64,000 bases of DNA from Botryococcus braunii (GCA_002005505.1 KV908548.1:1-64000), one strand, 5' to 3'; numbered from the stretch's first letter, positions 9,719 to 23,600 are shown. Notes: generated by a model from the letters alone, not told the origin. Program-made: numbers and translations.

Positions 9719-12700
9719 TCATTTGGCTCGTTCGGATCGTCCAGAGTGCGGCCGCGTTCGCCAGTGAGTGGCTTGTGATCCACAATGCCACCACACCCGG
9801 GATCCACGATACATCCACACCCATGTCCTTAACAATTGTGCTAGAGTATAAGCATCAGCATTCATTGTTGTAGCAGCAAAATGAGCATACTTGCTAAGCC
9901 TATCCACAACAAATCAAATAGCATCATTTCCACTTGGGGTCTGTGGGAGGTTGGTAATAAAGTCCATAGACACACTTTGCCACTTCCTTGCCGGTATTTG
10001 TAAGGGGTGAAGAAGACCAGCAGGCAAAGTATTCCGAGCCTTGACTCGTTGACAAGAGTCACAATGAGCAACATAGGCTTTGACATCCTCATACATTCCC
10101 GGCCAATACCATTCCCTTGTTACAAGCTCGTACATGCGAGTTACTCCAGGGTGACCAACATGAGGTGGATCATGTAAAGCTTCCAAAATTCCACGTCGTA
10201 GGTTCTCCACGACAAGTTCCCCATCTTTCCTTTCCTCAAACAATGCAGGAACATATTTCCGTCCATTCCTCTCCCAAAAGCCTCCCTTTAGACTAACCTT
10301 CCTTCTATTCGCACGCGCTGCCAACCACGGATCGTATGTGTAAGCCTTCTCAAGTTTGCCAAGTAGGGATTCGTACCCATCGGTCTCGCGGGTAAGCTCA
10401 CTCGGGCTGGCCAACCCGATTTGCTCCATCGTGCCGAGGGAGCTTGGGGTCTCGTGAGCGGGCCCCGGGAGCGTGACCTTGGGGACCTTGCGGGCCCGAG
10501 CTGTGAGGGTACCCTCGACATCCCGGCTGGAGGGGGTGAGGGAGTCCGGACTGGTGCGCCGACGCTTGCGCCGGAGGGCAGCCCCGGCCACAGCAGCCCC
10601 ATTGTCCCTCCCCCCAGGTCCAGGGTGTTGAGTGACACCTGGAGAGCGGATCCGCAATGTTGGTCTTGCCCGGTTCCCATACCCATTCAATCTCAAACTC
10701 CTGCAGGCGCTCGGCCCACCGAGCCCTCCGAGGACTAAGCCCCACCTGTTGACCCAAGAAGGTGTTGCACTTGTGATCCGTCACCACCGTTACTGGCTTA
10801 CCTAACAAATAACATCTCCATTCCGTGAGAGCATACACTACAGCCAATAACTCCCGTTCCGTGGCACTGTAGTTCCTCTCGCTTGCTCCCAACTTTTTAC
10901 TGAAATACGCACAAACCTTCCCATCTTGAAATAGCACAGCTCCCACGCCGTAATCGCATGCATCGCACACTACCTTAAATGGCCGACGTACGTCCGGGAG
11001 TGTTAAGATAGGGGCACTTACCAAAGCTTCCTTTATGTTGTCAAATGCTTCCTGTTGTTCCTGTCCCCACTTCCAAGGTGCTTTTGCCCCAGAGAGAGCT
11101 GTCAATGGGGTTGCCAGGATACTGTAGTTCTGAATAAACTTTCGAAAGTAATTAGACAACCCAAGAAACCTCCTAACTTCCGTTACGTTTGTGGGCGTAG
11201 GCCACTCCTGCACCACCTTGACTTTATCCATATCCACTTCCAACCCATTTTCCCCAATGATGTGTCCCAAGTATTTCAATTGTTTCTCAAAGAAAGAGCA
11301 TTTGACAAGTTTTGCCAGGAGTTGATGTTCGCGTAGACGGGTGAAAACTCTGTCCAACTGCAGAAGGTGTTCCTCTTCCGTTTTGCTATAAATGAGCACA
11401 TCATCCAAGTATACAACCAAAAGCCTTCCCTTATAAAGTCGTGAAAAACCTCATTCATAAGCCGTTGAAATGTCGCGGGCGCGTTGGTCAAACCAAAGGG
11501 AAGTACAAGAAATTCGTACAAGCCAAAAGGGGTCCTGAAGGCAGTTTTAGGCACATCCTCCTTGCGAAGTCGCACTTGATGGTACCCAGACAACAAGTCC
11601 AAGCTCGAAAACACCTTGGCTCCCTTAAGCCTATCCAACAGATCGTCAATTCTGGGGAGAGGGTACCTATCCGAGATGGTAATTTTATTCAGGGGACGGT
11701 AGTCTATTACCATACGCAAACTTCCATCCTTCTTTCTAACAAACAAAACAGGTGATGCAAATGGTGAGCAACTTGGCCTGATCAATCCCAATTTTAACAA
11801 CTCATCAACCGTTTTTTCGCATTCCGCAAGCTCACTTGGAGCAAGACGGTACGCGGGCCTATTGGGGGGCCGATGTCCTTCTTCCAAATTTATTGTGTGA
11901 AACACTTCCCGCTCCGGGGGTAACCCCGGGAGTTGTTTTGCAAACAAGTCCTCATTTGCAAGTAACAAGTCTTTCAGGGCCTGTGGCTTGCCTTCCAACA
12001 TGTCATTTATTTGATGAGTGAAAGTCATACCGGTACTACTGGGGGGTTTTGTGACGACGGGGGTGTCGTCCATAGATTTGTCGGTGTCCGCCAGGTCGGC
12101 CTCACTTGAGGCGTCCTCCCCGGTGATGTCCACCAGTTCAGCCTGCTCATTCACAAGCACAGTATACAAACAAACCTTCCAAACATCTTGACCCTTCCAT
12201 CCTTTTCCATTCCTATCCCTCCTTCCTTCCTTCCTCTCTTGTGCTTGTAAACCCCAAACAACTTTTGGCCCCACTGGCAACGATGAATTTGCGTGTTTTA
12301 GGGTGACCCACTTCCCATTATGTCTAAATTGAGCAGCCTTCACACAAAAATCAATTGAGGCTCCTCTTTCTTCCATCCAGTCCTGCCCCAAAATCATGTC
12401 TACCCCATCAATCATGGCAGGGCTTACAATGAAGTTGTGACGGGAAGTTATACCAAGCTTGAGTGTAAACGACACATCTACCGTTCCTTTCGTATCGGAC
12501 ACACTTCCATCAGCAAGAGTCACGGATATGCATGCGGGTTTGCATCGCACCCCTAGCCCTTGCAAAGTATCACTTTCAATAAACGAATGAGATGCCCCAC
12601 TATCAAACAACACTGAAAGGATTTTCCCCTTAACATTCGCCGGAAAGGTCATAGCTAGCGGAGAGTCAGTAGTAACACTTCCCATGGTGAGTGTGGGTCT

Positions 12701-13018
12701 TGGGGGAACCACACAACATACAAAAGAGAATGGGTATACACTAGTTTGACCATTCATGTCCACCGCCTGTCCCTTCCTTCCTGAACACACTTCCACAATC
12801 CTTCCTTGCATACGGTGAGCATAGAGACTCTTACTTTTCCAAGTTTTCCTTCCCACAATGAAACAACAAGTGAGGGACGGGTTGCACCTTTGTTCCCATA
12901 AAAACTTAGAAATCTCGGATTCAGCCTTCCTAACATTAGGCACCACAAGGTTCACACCTTCCTTTCCCAATTTGGAGGCCACAAGAGAGTGCAAAACATG
13001 CAAGCAAGTGGCATCCAT
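9719..13018 (-). pseudogene. Gyp1-C pol: protease-RT-RNase H-partial integrase
   Basis: A 580-codon frame (13018 to 11276) runs from the gag/protease linker through protease (DSGASHSF) into RT. This copy has TTG, not TAG, at YLDD, but a lost G just before it (complement near 11421) shifts the frame so the motif is read wrongly. A 5-bp loss near 10630 (GTTGAGTGACACC) makes a second shift in the RNase H-integrase tether. The family-wide TGA after SGNDAI is at 9914-9916, and integrase ends prematurely as in the other copies. Confidence 0.87.
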
Positions 13019-13029
13019 GGCTTCAGAAT

Positions 13030-13559
13030 TTACTTTGGAGGATTATGCCCCGCCCCTTTTCCCTTCCAATGTGCTCCCCGGCCACCACGGCCCTTCCACT
13101 GCCCACCTCGAGCTTGATTAGAGGGGAAAGGAGGAGGTGGGGGCAATTGACTGTCGCGCCTGCTCTTCCTTTGCAAGTAGTCCCGCTTGGCCTGACATTG
13201 CCATTGCTCGTGACCAAAGTTTTTGCAGAAATAACACTGGCGCTCAGAGGGGACGCTTGTCCGAGAATCTAACTTCCCACCAACGGTGTGTCCGACGGCT
13301 CCAAGCACAGGCCCCTGGGTGAATCCCGGAAAGTATGCCGGCGTGCTTGTTGGAGTCCTCTTCACAACGTTGAGAACCTTCCTTCCTTCCTGTCCCCTCA
13401 GCATCCCCCCTGATTTTAAGTTGCTTTCATATTGCACCACATAAGTGCACAATGAGTCGAGGCTTGTGAACCTGGCACCAGTTTGAGGGTTAACTGTGCA
13501 AGCAACTCTAATAGGAGCATTCAGGCCTTTGAGGAACATATATATTTTATCATTTTCGC
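13030..13559 (-). pseudogene. Gyp1-C gag, 5' deleted
   Basis: The gag C-terminal half in an open frame of about 170 codons: end of the capsid-like domain (MFLKGLNAPIRVAC), zinc knuckle [14 protein letters not shown], and a Gly/Arg/Lys-rich tail. The N-terminal ~170 residues seen in copy D are deleted, with the break at CATTTTCG next to the primer site. Confidence 0.82.
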
Positions 13560-13567
13560 CGATACCA

Positions 13568-14045
13568 ATTTAACGAAGTGAGACGTGTAACTAAGATTTA
13601 TAACAAGCTAAGCAAGGGTTTCAGGCAAGGGTGACACCGAAGGTAGAATCGAAGTTCCAATCCGTTACAAGTTCGCAGCCCTCCTCACGCAGGTCGTCCG
13701 AGTCTCCAAAGAACAATATATAATGAACAATGTAGAGAATGCTAGATGTCTCACTCGTAGCAGCCAACCCAAAGACAATGATAACCACCCGAGTTCCTAG
13801 TCCACCTATGCGCGGATCCGGCTACGTCGTCCCTCTACGAGATGCTCTCGCGAGCATAACGATATGGATGACGAGAGGAGACCCACTAGGATATTACAGT
13901 CATTTTCCTACACACAAGGACAACGAGATCTACTCGTATCCCAAAGGGCACGAAGAAACATGAACTACGCGCACACCATACGAACATATGCTACGCGCAC
14001 ATCCTACCGCAGGAGATGCTCGCGCTGACGCGGCACCTCACTACA
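13568..14045 (-). mobile_element. Gyp1 LTR shared by copies C and D
   Basis: Minus-strand LTR of about 478 bp: 5' LTR of C and 3' LTR of D, so the two copies form a head-to-tail tandem through one LTR. Near 13970-14030 it carries several small deletions in the GC-rich repeat region. This is the pattern expected from unequal LTR recombination or from misassembly of a tandem. Confidence 0.83.
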
Positions 14046-14723
14046 TACTCCCCCCCTTATTCCTGTGCGTCCCCGCGCAGAAGGCAGAGCGCAACAACAA
14101 ACAGACAAGACAAACAAAGGAACAAGACCTTCCAACATGCGGAGACTCAGACTTAGACCTACGGGCAACCCGCCTCCCGTGTTGCCAGACCCCAGCCGAA
14201 TGCTGCGTATCGGGGTCCCCACCATAATGCAATAAGAACAAGGATCAGGCATGACTAACAGAACAAAAGACAAAACACTGAAGAAAAACGAAAGTCCACA
14301 TGATGAACAGCCAAAATGAGACACAAGGGCAGAGCTAAAAGTCCAGATGTCCAAAAGTCCAGAGTCCAAGGGGAGTCCAATTTCCACATATAGTCCAGTA
14401 TTACGCCAGTATTGCACCATATTGATCAGGTGTGGTAGTGAAGTGAAAAGGCCATACACCTAATGTGCACAAAAATCTATCCAGGTAAGGGACCCATGGT
14501 CAACCCTACCGGGTAAGGCAGCCTTACCCTAGCCTATCCAAAGTCCATATGGCCATACAGAGAGACCCCTCCAAGGAGGGCCAACCGGTCGACGGGACCC
14601 TAAGGGTGGACCCTAGGAGTCGTGCCCTTGGGAGGCAATGGCGGGAGCCCGTGACTCTCTCTGTATTCTTCCACTTTCTTGTGGCAACAACGCGTGACCT
14701 GTGCAAGTTACTTCCAGCTATCC

Positions 14724-17700
14724 TCAGTTGGCTCGTTCGGATCGTCCAGAGTGCGGCCGCGTTTGCCAGTGAGTGGCTTGTGATCCACAATGCCACCACA
14801 CCCGGGATCCACGATACATCCACACCCATGTCCTTAACAATTGTGCTAGAGTATAAGCATCAGCATTCATTGTTGTAGCAGCAAAATGAGCACACTTGTT
14901 AAGCCTATCCACGACAAATCAAATAGCATCATTTCCACTTGGGGTCTGTGGGAGGTTGGTAATAAAGTCCATAGACACACTTTGCCACTTCCTTGCCGGT
15001 ATTTGTAAGGGGTGAAGAAGACCAGCAGGCAAAGTATTCCGAGCCTTGACTCGTTGACAAGAGTCACAATGAGCAACATAGGCTTTGACATCCTCATACA
15101 TTCCCGGCCAATACCATTCCCTTGTTACAAGCTCGTACATGCGAGTTACTCCAGGGTGACCAACATGAGGTGGATCATGTAAAGCTTCCAAAATTCCACG
15201 TCGTAGGTTCTCCACGACAAGTTCCCCATCTTTCCTTTCCTCAAACAATGCAGGAACATATTTCCGTCCATTCCTCTCCCAAAAGCCTCCCTTTAGACTA
15301 ACCTTCCTTCTATTCGCACGCGCTGCCAACCACGGATCGTATGTGTAAGCCTTCTCAAGTTTGCCAAGTAGGGATTCGTACCCATCGGTCTCGCGGGTAA
15401 GCTCACTCGGGCTGGCCAACCCGATTTGCCTCGTGCCGAGGGAGCTTGGGGTCTCGTGAGCGGGCCCCGGGAGCGTGACCTTGGGGACCTTGCGGCCCGA
15501 GCTGTGAGGGTACCCTCGACATCCCGGCTGGAGGGGGTGAGGGAGTCCGGACTGGTGCGCCGACGCTTGCGCCGGAGGGCAGCCCCGGCCACAGCAGCCC
15601 CATTGTCCCTCCCCCCAGGTCCAGGGTGTTGAGTGAAGTGACACCTGGAGAGCGGATCCGCAATGTTGGTCTTGCCCGGTTCCCATACCCATTCAATCTC
15701 AAACTCCTGCAGGCGCTCGGCCCACCGAGCCCTCCGAGGACTAAGCCCCACCTGTTGACCCAAGAAGGTGTTGCACTTGTGATCCGTCACCACCGTTACT
15801 GGCTTACCTAACAAATAACATCTCCATTCCGTGAGAGCATACACTACAGCCAATAACTCCCGTTCCGTGGCACTGTAGTTCCTCTCGCTTGCTCCCAACT
15901 TTTTACTGAAATACGCACAAACCTTCCCATCTTGAAATAGCACAGCTCCCACGCCGTAATCGCATGCATCGCACACTACCTTAAATGGCCGACGTACGTC
16001 CGGGAGTGTTAAGATAGGGGCACTTACCAAAGCTTCCTTTATGTTGTCAAATGCTTCCTGTTGTTCCTGTCCCCACTTCCAAGGTGCTTTTGCCCCAGAG
16101 AGAGCTGTCAATGGGGTTGCCAGGATACTGTAGTTCTGAATAAACTTTCGAAAGTAATTAGACAACCCAAGAAACCTCCTAACTTCCGTTACGTTTGTGG
16201 GCGTAGGCCACTCCTGCACCACCTTGACTTTATCCATATCCACTTCCAACCCATTTTCCCCAATGATGTGTCCCAAGTATTTCAATTGTTTCTCAAAGAA
16301 AGAGCATTTGACAAGTTTTGCCAGGAGTTGATGTTCGCGTAGACGGGTGAAAACTCTGTCCAACTGCAGAAGGTGTTCCTCTTCCGTTTTGCTATAAATG
16401 AGCACATCATCCTAGTATACAACCACAAAGCCTTCCCTTATAAAGTCGTGAAAAACCTCATTCATAAGCCGTTGAAATGTCGCGGGCGCGTTGGTCAAAC
16501 CAAAGGGAAGTACAAGAAATTCGTACAAGCCAAAAGGGGTCCTGAAGGCAGTTTTAGGCACATCCTCCTTGCGAAGTCGCACTTGATGGTACCCAGACAA
16601 CAAGTCCAAGCTCGAAAACACCTTGGCTCCCTTAAGCCTATCCAACAGATCGTCAATTCTGGGGAGAGGGTACCTATCCGAGATGGTAATTTTATTCAGG
16701 GGACGGTAGTCTATTACCATACGCAAACTTCCATCCTTCTTTCTAACAAACAAAACAGGTGATGCAAATGGTGAGCAACTTGGCCTGATCAATCCCAATT
16801 TTAACAACTCATCAACCGTTTTTTCGCATTCCGCAAGCTCACTTGGAGCAAGACGGTACGCGGGCCTATTGGGGGGCCGATGTCCTTCTTCCAAATTTAT
16901 TGTGTGAAACACTTCCCGCTCCGGGGGTAACCCCGGGAGTTGTTTTGCAAACAAGTCCTCATTTGCAAGTAACAAGTCTTTCAGGGCCTGTGGCTTGCCT
17001 TCCAACATGTCATTTATTTGATGAGTGAAAGTCATACCGGTACTACTGGGGGGTTTTGTGACGACGGGGGTGTCGTCCATAGATTTGTCGGTGTCCGCCA
17101 AGTCGGCCTCACTTGAGGCGTCCTCCCCGGTGATGTCCACCAGTTCAGCCTGCTCATTCACAAGCACAGTATACAAACAAACCTTCCAAACATCTTGACC
17201 CTTCCATCCTTTTCCATTCCTATCCTTCCTTCCTTCCTTCCTCTCTTGTGCTTGTAAACCCCAAACAAGTTTTGGCCCCACTGGCAACGATGAATTTGCG
17301 TGTTTTAGGGTGACCCACTTCCCATTATGTCTAAATTGAGCAGCCTTTACACAAAAATCAATTGAGACTCCTCTTTCTTCCATCCAGTCCTGCCCCAAAA
17401 TCATGTCTACCCCATCAATCATGGCAGGGCTTACAATGAAGTTGTGACGGGAAGTTATACCAGGCTTGAGTGTAAACGACACATCTACCGTTCCTTTCGT
17501 ATCGGACACACTTCCATCAGCAAGAGTCACGGATATGCATGCGGGTTTGTATCGCACCCCTAGCCCTTGCAAAGTATCACTTTTAATAAACGAATGAGAT
17601 GCCCCACTATCAAACAACACTGAAAGGATTTTCCCCTTAACATTCGCCGGAAAGGTCATAGCTAGCGGAGAGTCAGTAGTAACACTTCCCATGGTGAGTG

Positions 17701-18025
17701 TGGGTCTTGGGGGAACCACACAACATACAAAAGAGAATGGCTATACACTAGTTTGACCATTCATGTCCACCGCCTGTCCCTTCCTTCCTGAACACACTTC
17801 CACAATCCTTCCTTGCATACGGTGAGCATAGAGACTCTTACTTTTCCAAGTTTTCCTTCCCACAATGAAACAACAAGTGAGGGACGGGTTGCACCTTTGT
17901 TCCCATAAAAACTTGGAAATCTCAGATTCAGCCTTCCTAACATTTGGCACCACAAGGTTCACCCCTTCCTTTCCCAAATTGGAGGCCACAAGAGAGTGCA
18001 AAACATGCAAGCAAGTGGCATCCAT
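14724..18025 (-). pseudogene. Gyp1-D pol: protease-RT-RNase H-partial integrase
   Basis: The frame from 18025 stops at TAG (17741-17743), where copies A, C and F have TAC. A 435-codon frame (17719 to 16412) then holds protease ([12 protein letters not shown]) and the RT fingers and palm, up to the amber at YLDD. The frame from 16405 to 15293 covers the RT thumb and RNase H, and one from 15692 to 14919 the tether and the integrase zinc domain. A lost G near 15494 and a 3-bp loss near 15429 disturb the tether. The shared TGA and integrase truncation are present. Confidence 0.88.
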
Positions 18026-18036
18026 GGCTTCAGAAT

Positions 18037-19244
18037 TTACTTTTGAGGATTATGCCCCGGCCCTTTTCCCTTCCAATGTGCTCCCCGGCCACCACGGCCC
18101 TTCCACTGCCCACCTCGAGCTTGATTAGAGGGGAAAGGAGGAGGTGGGGGCAATTGACTGTCGCGCCTGCTCTTCCTTTGCAAGTAGTCCCGCTTGGCCT
18201 GACATTGCCATTGCTCGTGACCAAAGTTTTTGCAGAAATAACACTGGCGCTCGGAGGGGACGCTTGTCCGAGAATCTAACTTCCCACCAACGGTGTGTCC
18301 GACGGCTCCAAGCACAGGCCCCTGGTGAATCCCGGAAAGTATGCCGGCGTGCTTGTTGGAGTCCTCTTCACAACGTTGAGAACCTTCCTTCCTTCCTGTC
18401 CCCTCAGCATCCCCCCTGATTTTAAGTTGCTTTCATATTGCACCACATAAGTGCACAATGAGTCGAGGCTTGTGAACCTGACACCAGTTTGAGGGTTAAC
18501 TGTGCAAGCAACTCTAATAGGAGCATTCAGGCCTTTGAGGAACATATATATTTTATCATTTTCGCAGATGTCATATTCGGTTTCTACATCACTCAACAAG
18601 GAAATAAACCTTTCTATGTATCTTTCAACGCTTTCTTGCCCTTGATAAACATGGTCTAATTTTTGCCGGGCAGCCATAACCAAATCGGTAGAGTCGTATC
18701 GATTTCCCATAAAATTTTTAAAGTCTTCCCATGTTGGCTCTGTTTGACCTCCTTCCCTTTCCTTCCTTTTGAGGTATGTCCCCCACACCTTTGTAGGTCG
18801 CTCCTCCATACATTGCAGCGCGACTGCCACCCACTTGTCCCTTGACACATTTGAAATGTTCACATATGATTCCACCTTACTAGCAAAGAATTGGAAGCTT
18901 CCTCTTTTTCCTGTAAACATGGCTGGTGTAGGCACACGCACGACGTTAGTGGTGGATGACGTCCGCTTGGATGCTCGTTCTCCCTCCAAGGCCTCAATCC
19001 GCTTCAATAACCGTAGAATTAGGGATTTAGTCTTATTTTTCTTCAAGGGTGTCTTCAAAGGAGTGGGTTTGGGTTTCGTTTTGGGTGTGGTCGGTTTGGG
19101 CGATGGGGCCAATTGCAATTCCGTTTCGGACTCTTCCAAAAGATCATCGACTTCAATACCTTCCTTTTCCAAACCTTCCAAAATTTCTTTCTCTTTAACA
19201 GGGAGACCGGAGTACTTTTTTCCTTTCCGTTTAACCGCCATCAT
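18037..19244 (-). pseudogene. Gyp1-D gag, only copy with the N terminus
   Basis: Gag polyprotein, the structural protein of the particle. The likely start is the ATG at 19244 or the next codon (M-M-A-V-K-R-K); the open frame upstream begins with TTG. The N terminus is Lys/Pro rich. The gag domain spans roughly residues 95-230 (W-V-A-V-A-L-Q-C-M-E-E-R near its start). After that come LKGLNAPIRVAC and the zinc knuckle near 18210-18250. A one-base loss near 18324 (CCCTGGTGAATC) shifts the frame before the knuckle, so the intact product would end early. Confidence 0.85.
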
Positions 19245-19303
19245 ATCAATGGAACAATGCAATTACAACCTTCCCTACGTCTCCCTTCGGTTCGAGGCTC
19301 TAA

Positions 19304-19320
19304 CCGCCTCGCCGATACCA
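19304..19320 (-). promoter_or_regulatory. Gyp1 primer-binding site
   Basis: Read on the minus strand, TGGTATCGGCGAGGCGG lies directly inside the 5' LTR. It starts with TGG, as expected for pairing with a tRNA CCA end. It differs from the common plant initiator-Met site (TGGTATCAGAGC), so the primer tRNA is not identified. The same TGGTATCGGCGA follows the LTRs of both TRIM families at 29411 and 60001. Confidence 0.8.
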
Positions 19321-19811
19321 ATTTAACGAAGTGAGACGTGTAACTAAGATTTATAACAAGCTAAGCAAGGGTTTCAGGCAAGGGTGACACCGAAGGTAGA
19401 AATCGAAGTTCCAATCCGTTACAAGTTCGCAGCCCTCCTCACGCAGGTCGTCCGAGTCTCCAAAGAACAATATATAATGAACAATGTAGAGAATGCTAGA
19501 TGTCTCACTCGTAGCAGCAAACCCAAAGACAATGATAACCACCCGAGTTCCTAGTCCACCTATGCGCGGATCCGGCTACGTCGTCCCTCTACGAGATGCT
19601 CTCGCGAGCATAACGATATGGATGACGAGAGGAGACCCACTAGGATATTACAGTCATTTTCCTACACACAAGGACAACGAGATCTACTCGTATCCCAAAG
19701 GGCACGAAGAAACATGAACTACGCGCACACCATTACGAACATTATGCTTACGCGCACATCCTACGCGCAGGGGACGTGAGACGCGTCGCGCTGACGCGGC
19801 ACCTCACTACA
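19321..19811 (-). mobile_element. Gyp1 LTR, 5' LTR of copy D
   Basis: Full-length minus-strand LTR of 491 bp. On its upstream side it abuts plus-strand gag of copy E with no spacer, forming an inverted junction at 19811/19812. Confidence 0.88.
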
Positions 19812-20665
19812 TTCTTTGCTAGTAAGGTGGAATCATATGTGAACATTTCAAATGTGTCAAGGGACAAGTGGGTGGCAGTCGCGCTGCAATGTATGGAGGA
19901 GCGACCTACAAAGGTGTGGGGGACATACCTCAAAAGGAAGGAAAGGGAAGGAGGTCAAACAGAGCCAACATGGGAAGACTTTAAAAATTTTATGGGAAAT
20001 CGATACGACTCTACCGATTTGGTTATGGCTGCCCGGCAAAAATTAGACCATGTTTATCAAGGGCAAGAAAGCGTTGAAAGATACATAGAAAGGTTTATTT
20101 CCTTGTTGAGTGATGTAGAAACCGAATATGACATCTGCGAAAATGATAAAATATATATGTTCCTCAAAGGCCTGAATGCTCCTATTAGAGTTGCTTGCAC
20201 AGTTAACCCTCAAACTGGTGTCAGGTTCACAAGCCTCGACTCATTGTGCACTTATGTGGTGCAATATGAAAGCAACTTAAAATCAGGGGGATGCTGAGGG
20301 GACAGGAAGGAAGGAAGGTTCTCAACGTTGTGAAGAGGACTCCAACAAGCACGCCGGCATACTTTCCGGGATTCACCCAGGGGCCTGTGCTTGGAGCCGT
20401 CGGACACAACGTTGGTGGGAAGTTAGATTCTCGGACAAGCGTCCCCTCCGAGCGCCAGTGTTATTTCTGCAAAAACTTTGGTCACGAGCAATGGCAATGT
20501 CAGGCCAAGCGGGACTACTTGCAAAGGAAGAGCAGGCGCGACAGTCAATTGCCCCCACCTCCTCCTTTCCCCTCTAATCAAGCTCGAGGTGGGCAGTGGA
20601 AGGGCCGTGGTGGCCGGGGAGCACATTGGAAGGGAAAAGGGCCGGGGCATAATCCTCAAAAGTAA
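19812..20665 (+). pseudogene. Gyp1-E gag, 5' truncated
   Basis: The gag domain from FFASKVESYVNISNVSRDKW onward. One G is missing near 20290 (five G where copy D has six), which ends the first frame at KSGGC. A second frame (20291-20665) carries the rest: the zinc knuckle (about 20458-20500) and the Gly/Arg-rich tail. No start codon of its own survives. Confidence 0.85.
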
Positions 20666-20676
20666 ATTCTGAAGCC

Positions 20677-23600
20677 ATGGATGCCACTTGCTTGCATGTT
20701 TTGCACTCTCTTGTGGCCTCCAATTTGGGAAAGGAAGGGGTGAACCTTGTGGTGCCAAATGTTAGGAAGGCTGAATCTGAGATTTCCAAGTTTTTATGGG
20801 AACAAAGGTGCAACCCGTCCCTCACTTGTTGTTTCATTGTGGGAAGGAAAACTTGGAAAAGTAAGAGTCTCTATGCTCACCGTATGCAAGGAAGGATTGT
20901 GGAAGTGTGTTCAGGAAGGAAGGGACAGGCGGTGGACATGAATGGTCAAACTAGTGTATAGCCATTCTCTTTTGTATGTTGTGTGGTTCCCCCAAGACCC
21001 ACACTCACCATGGGAAGTGTTACTACTGACTCTCCGCTAGCTATGACCTTTCCGGCGAATGTTAAGGGGAAAATCCTTTCAGTGTTGTTTGATAGTGGGG
21101 CATCTCATTCGTTTATTAAAAGTGATACTTTGCAAGGGCTAGGGGTGCGATACAAACCCGCATGCATATCCGTGACTCTTGCTGATGGAAGTGTGTCCGA
21201 TACGAAAGGAACGGTAGATGTGTCGTTTACACTCAAGCCTGGTATAACTTCCCGTCACAACTTCATTGTAAGCCCTGCCATGATTGATGGGGTAGACATG
21301 ATTTTGGGGCAGGACTGGATGGAAGAAAGAGGAGTCTCAATTGATTTTTGTGTAAAGGCTGCTCAATTTAGACATAATGGGAAGTGGGTCACCCTAAAAC
21401 ACGCAAATTCATCGTTGCCAGTGGGGCCAAAACTTGTTTGGGGTTTACAAGCACAAGAGAGGAAGGAAGGAAGGAAGGATAGGAATGGAAAAGGATGGAA
21501 GGGACAAGATGTTTGGAAGGTTTGTTTGTATACTGTGCTTGTGAATGAGCAGGCTGAACTGGTGGACATCACCGGGGAGGACGCCTCAAGTGAGGCCGAC
21601 CTGGCGGACACCGACAAATCTATGGACGACACCCCCGTCGTCACAAAACCCCCCAGTAGTACCGGTATGACTTTCACTCATCAAATAAATGACATGTTGG
21701 AAGGCAAGCCACAGGCCCTGAAAGACTTGTTACTTGCAAATGAGGACTTGTTTGCAAAACAACTCCCGGGGTTACCCCCGGAGCGGGAAGTGTTTCACAC
21801 AATAAATTTGGAAGAAGGACATCGGCCCCCCAATAGGCCCGCGTACCGTCTTGCTCCAAGTGAGCTTGCGGAATGCGAAAAAACGGTTGATGAGTTGTTA
21901 AAATTGGGATTGATCAGGCCAAGTTGCTCACCATTTGCATCACCTGTTTTGTTTGTTAGAAAGAAGGATGGAAGTTTGCGTATGGTAATAGACTACCGTC
22001 CCCTGAATAAAATTACCATCTCGGATAGGTACCCTCTCCCCAGAATTGACGATCTGTTGGATAGGCTTAAGGGAGCCAAGGTGTTTTCGAGCTTGGACTT
22101 GTTGTCTGGGTACCATCAAGTGCGACTTCGCAAGGAGGATGTGCCTAAAACTGCCTTCAGGACCCCTTTTGGCTTGTACGAATCTCTTGTACTTCCCTTT
22201 GGTTTGACCAACGCGCCCGCGACATTTCAACGGCTTATGAATGAGGTTTTTCACGACTTTATAAGGGAAGGCTTTGTGGTTGTATACTAGGATGATGTGC
22301 TCATTTATAGCAAAACGGAAGAGGAACACCTTCTGCAGTTGGACAGAGTTTTCACCCGTCTACGCGAACATCAACTCCTGGCAAAACTTGTCAAATGCTC
22401 TTTCTTTGAGAAACAATTGAAATACTTGGGACACATCATTGGGGAAAATGGGTTGGAAGTGGATATGGATAAAGTCAAGGTGGTGCAGGAGTGGCCTACG
22501 CCCACAAACGTAACGGAAGTTAGGAGGTTTCTTGGGTTGTCTAATTACTTTCGAAAGTTTATTCAGAACTACAGTATCCTGGCAACCCCATTGACAGCTC
22601 TCTCTGGGGCAAAAGCACCTTGGAAGTGGGGACAGGAACAACAGGAAGCATTTGACAACATAAAGGAAGCTTTGGTAAGTGCCCCTATCTTAACACTCCC
22701 GGACGTACGTCGGCCATTTAAGGTAGTGTGCGATGCATGCGATTACGGCGTGGGAGCTGTGCTATTTCAAGATGGGAAGGTTTGTGCGTATTTCAGTAAA
22801 AAGTTGGGAGCAAGCGAGAGGAACTACAGTGCCACGGAACGGGAGTTATTGGCTGTAGTGTATGCTCTCACGGAATGGAGATGTTATTTGTTAGGTAAGC
22901 CAGTAACGGTGGTGACGGATCACAAGTGCAACACCTTCTTGGGTCAACAGGTGGGGCTTAGTCCTCGGAGGGCTCGGTGGGCCGAGCGCCTGCAGGAGTT
23001 TGAGATTGAATGGGTATGGGAACCGGGCAAGACCAACATTGCGGATCCGCTCTCCAGGTGTCACTTCACTCAACACCCTGGACCTGGGGGGAGGGACAAT
23101 GGGGCTGCTGTGGCCGGGGCTGCCCTCCGGCGCAAGCGTCGGCGCACCAGTCCGGACTCCCTCACCCCCTCCAGCCGGGATGTCGAGGGTACCCTCACAG
23201 CTCGGGTCCGCAAGGTCCCCAAGGTCACGCTCCCGGGGCCCGCTCACGAGACCCCAAGCTCCCTCGGCACGATGGAGCAAATCGGGTTGGCCAGCCCGAG
23301 TGAGCTTACCCGCGAGACCGATGGGTACGAATCCCTACTTGGCAAACTTGAGAAGGCTTACACATACGATCCGTGGTTGGCAGCGCGTGCGAATAGAAGG
23401 AAGGTTAGTCTAAAGGGAGGCTTTTGGGAGAGGAATGGACGGAAATATGTTCCTGCATTGTTTGAGGAAAGGAAAGATGGGGAACTTATCGTGGAGAACC
23501 TACGACGTGGAATTTTGGAAGCTTTACATGATCCACCTCATGTTGGTCACCCTGGAGTAACTCGCATGTACGAGCTTGTCACAAGGGAATGGTATTGGCC

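Larger units (their letters stand above)
9005..13567 (-). mobile_element. Gyp1 copy C, internal region with LTR stub
   Basis: Minus-strand copy. Its 3' LTR is reduced to 32 bp (9005-9036), preceded on its own strand by the polypurine tract (9037-9055). The 5' end shows a deletion: the primer site (complement of about 13557-13567) is joined directly to mid-gag, skipping the gag start that copy D has. Its LTR-proximal partner is the minus-strand LTR at 13568-14045. Confidence 0.88.
14046..19320 (-). mobile_element. Gyp1 copy D, most complete internal region
   Basis: The only copy with a 5' LTR, primer site, gag start, pol and 3' LTR in order. It runs from the primer site at 19304-19320 down to the polypurine tract at 14046-14062. 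It is still defective: frameshifts in gag, a stop in the gag-protease linker, amber at YLDD, and truncated integrase. Shared rare variants (the TAG in the linker, LNKCAHF in integrase, cttATTgc in the 3' region) make it the sister of copy E. Confidence 0.9.
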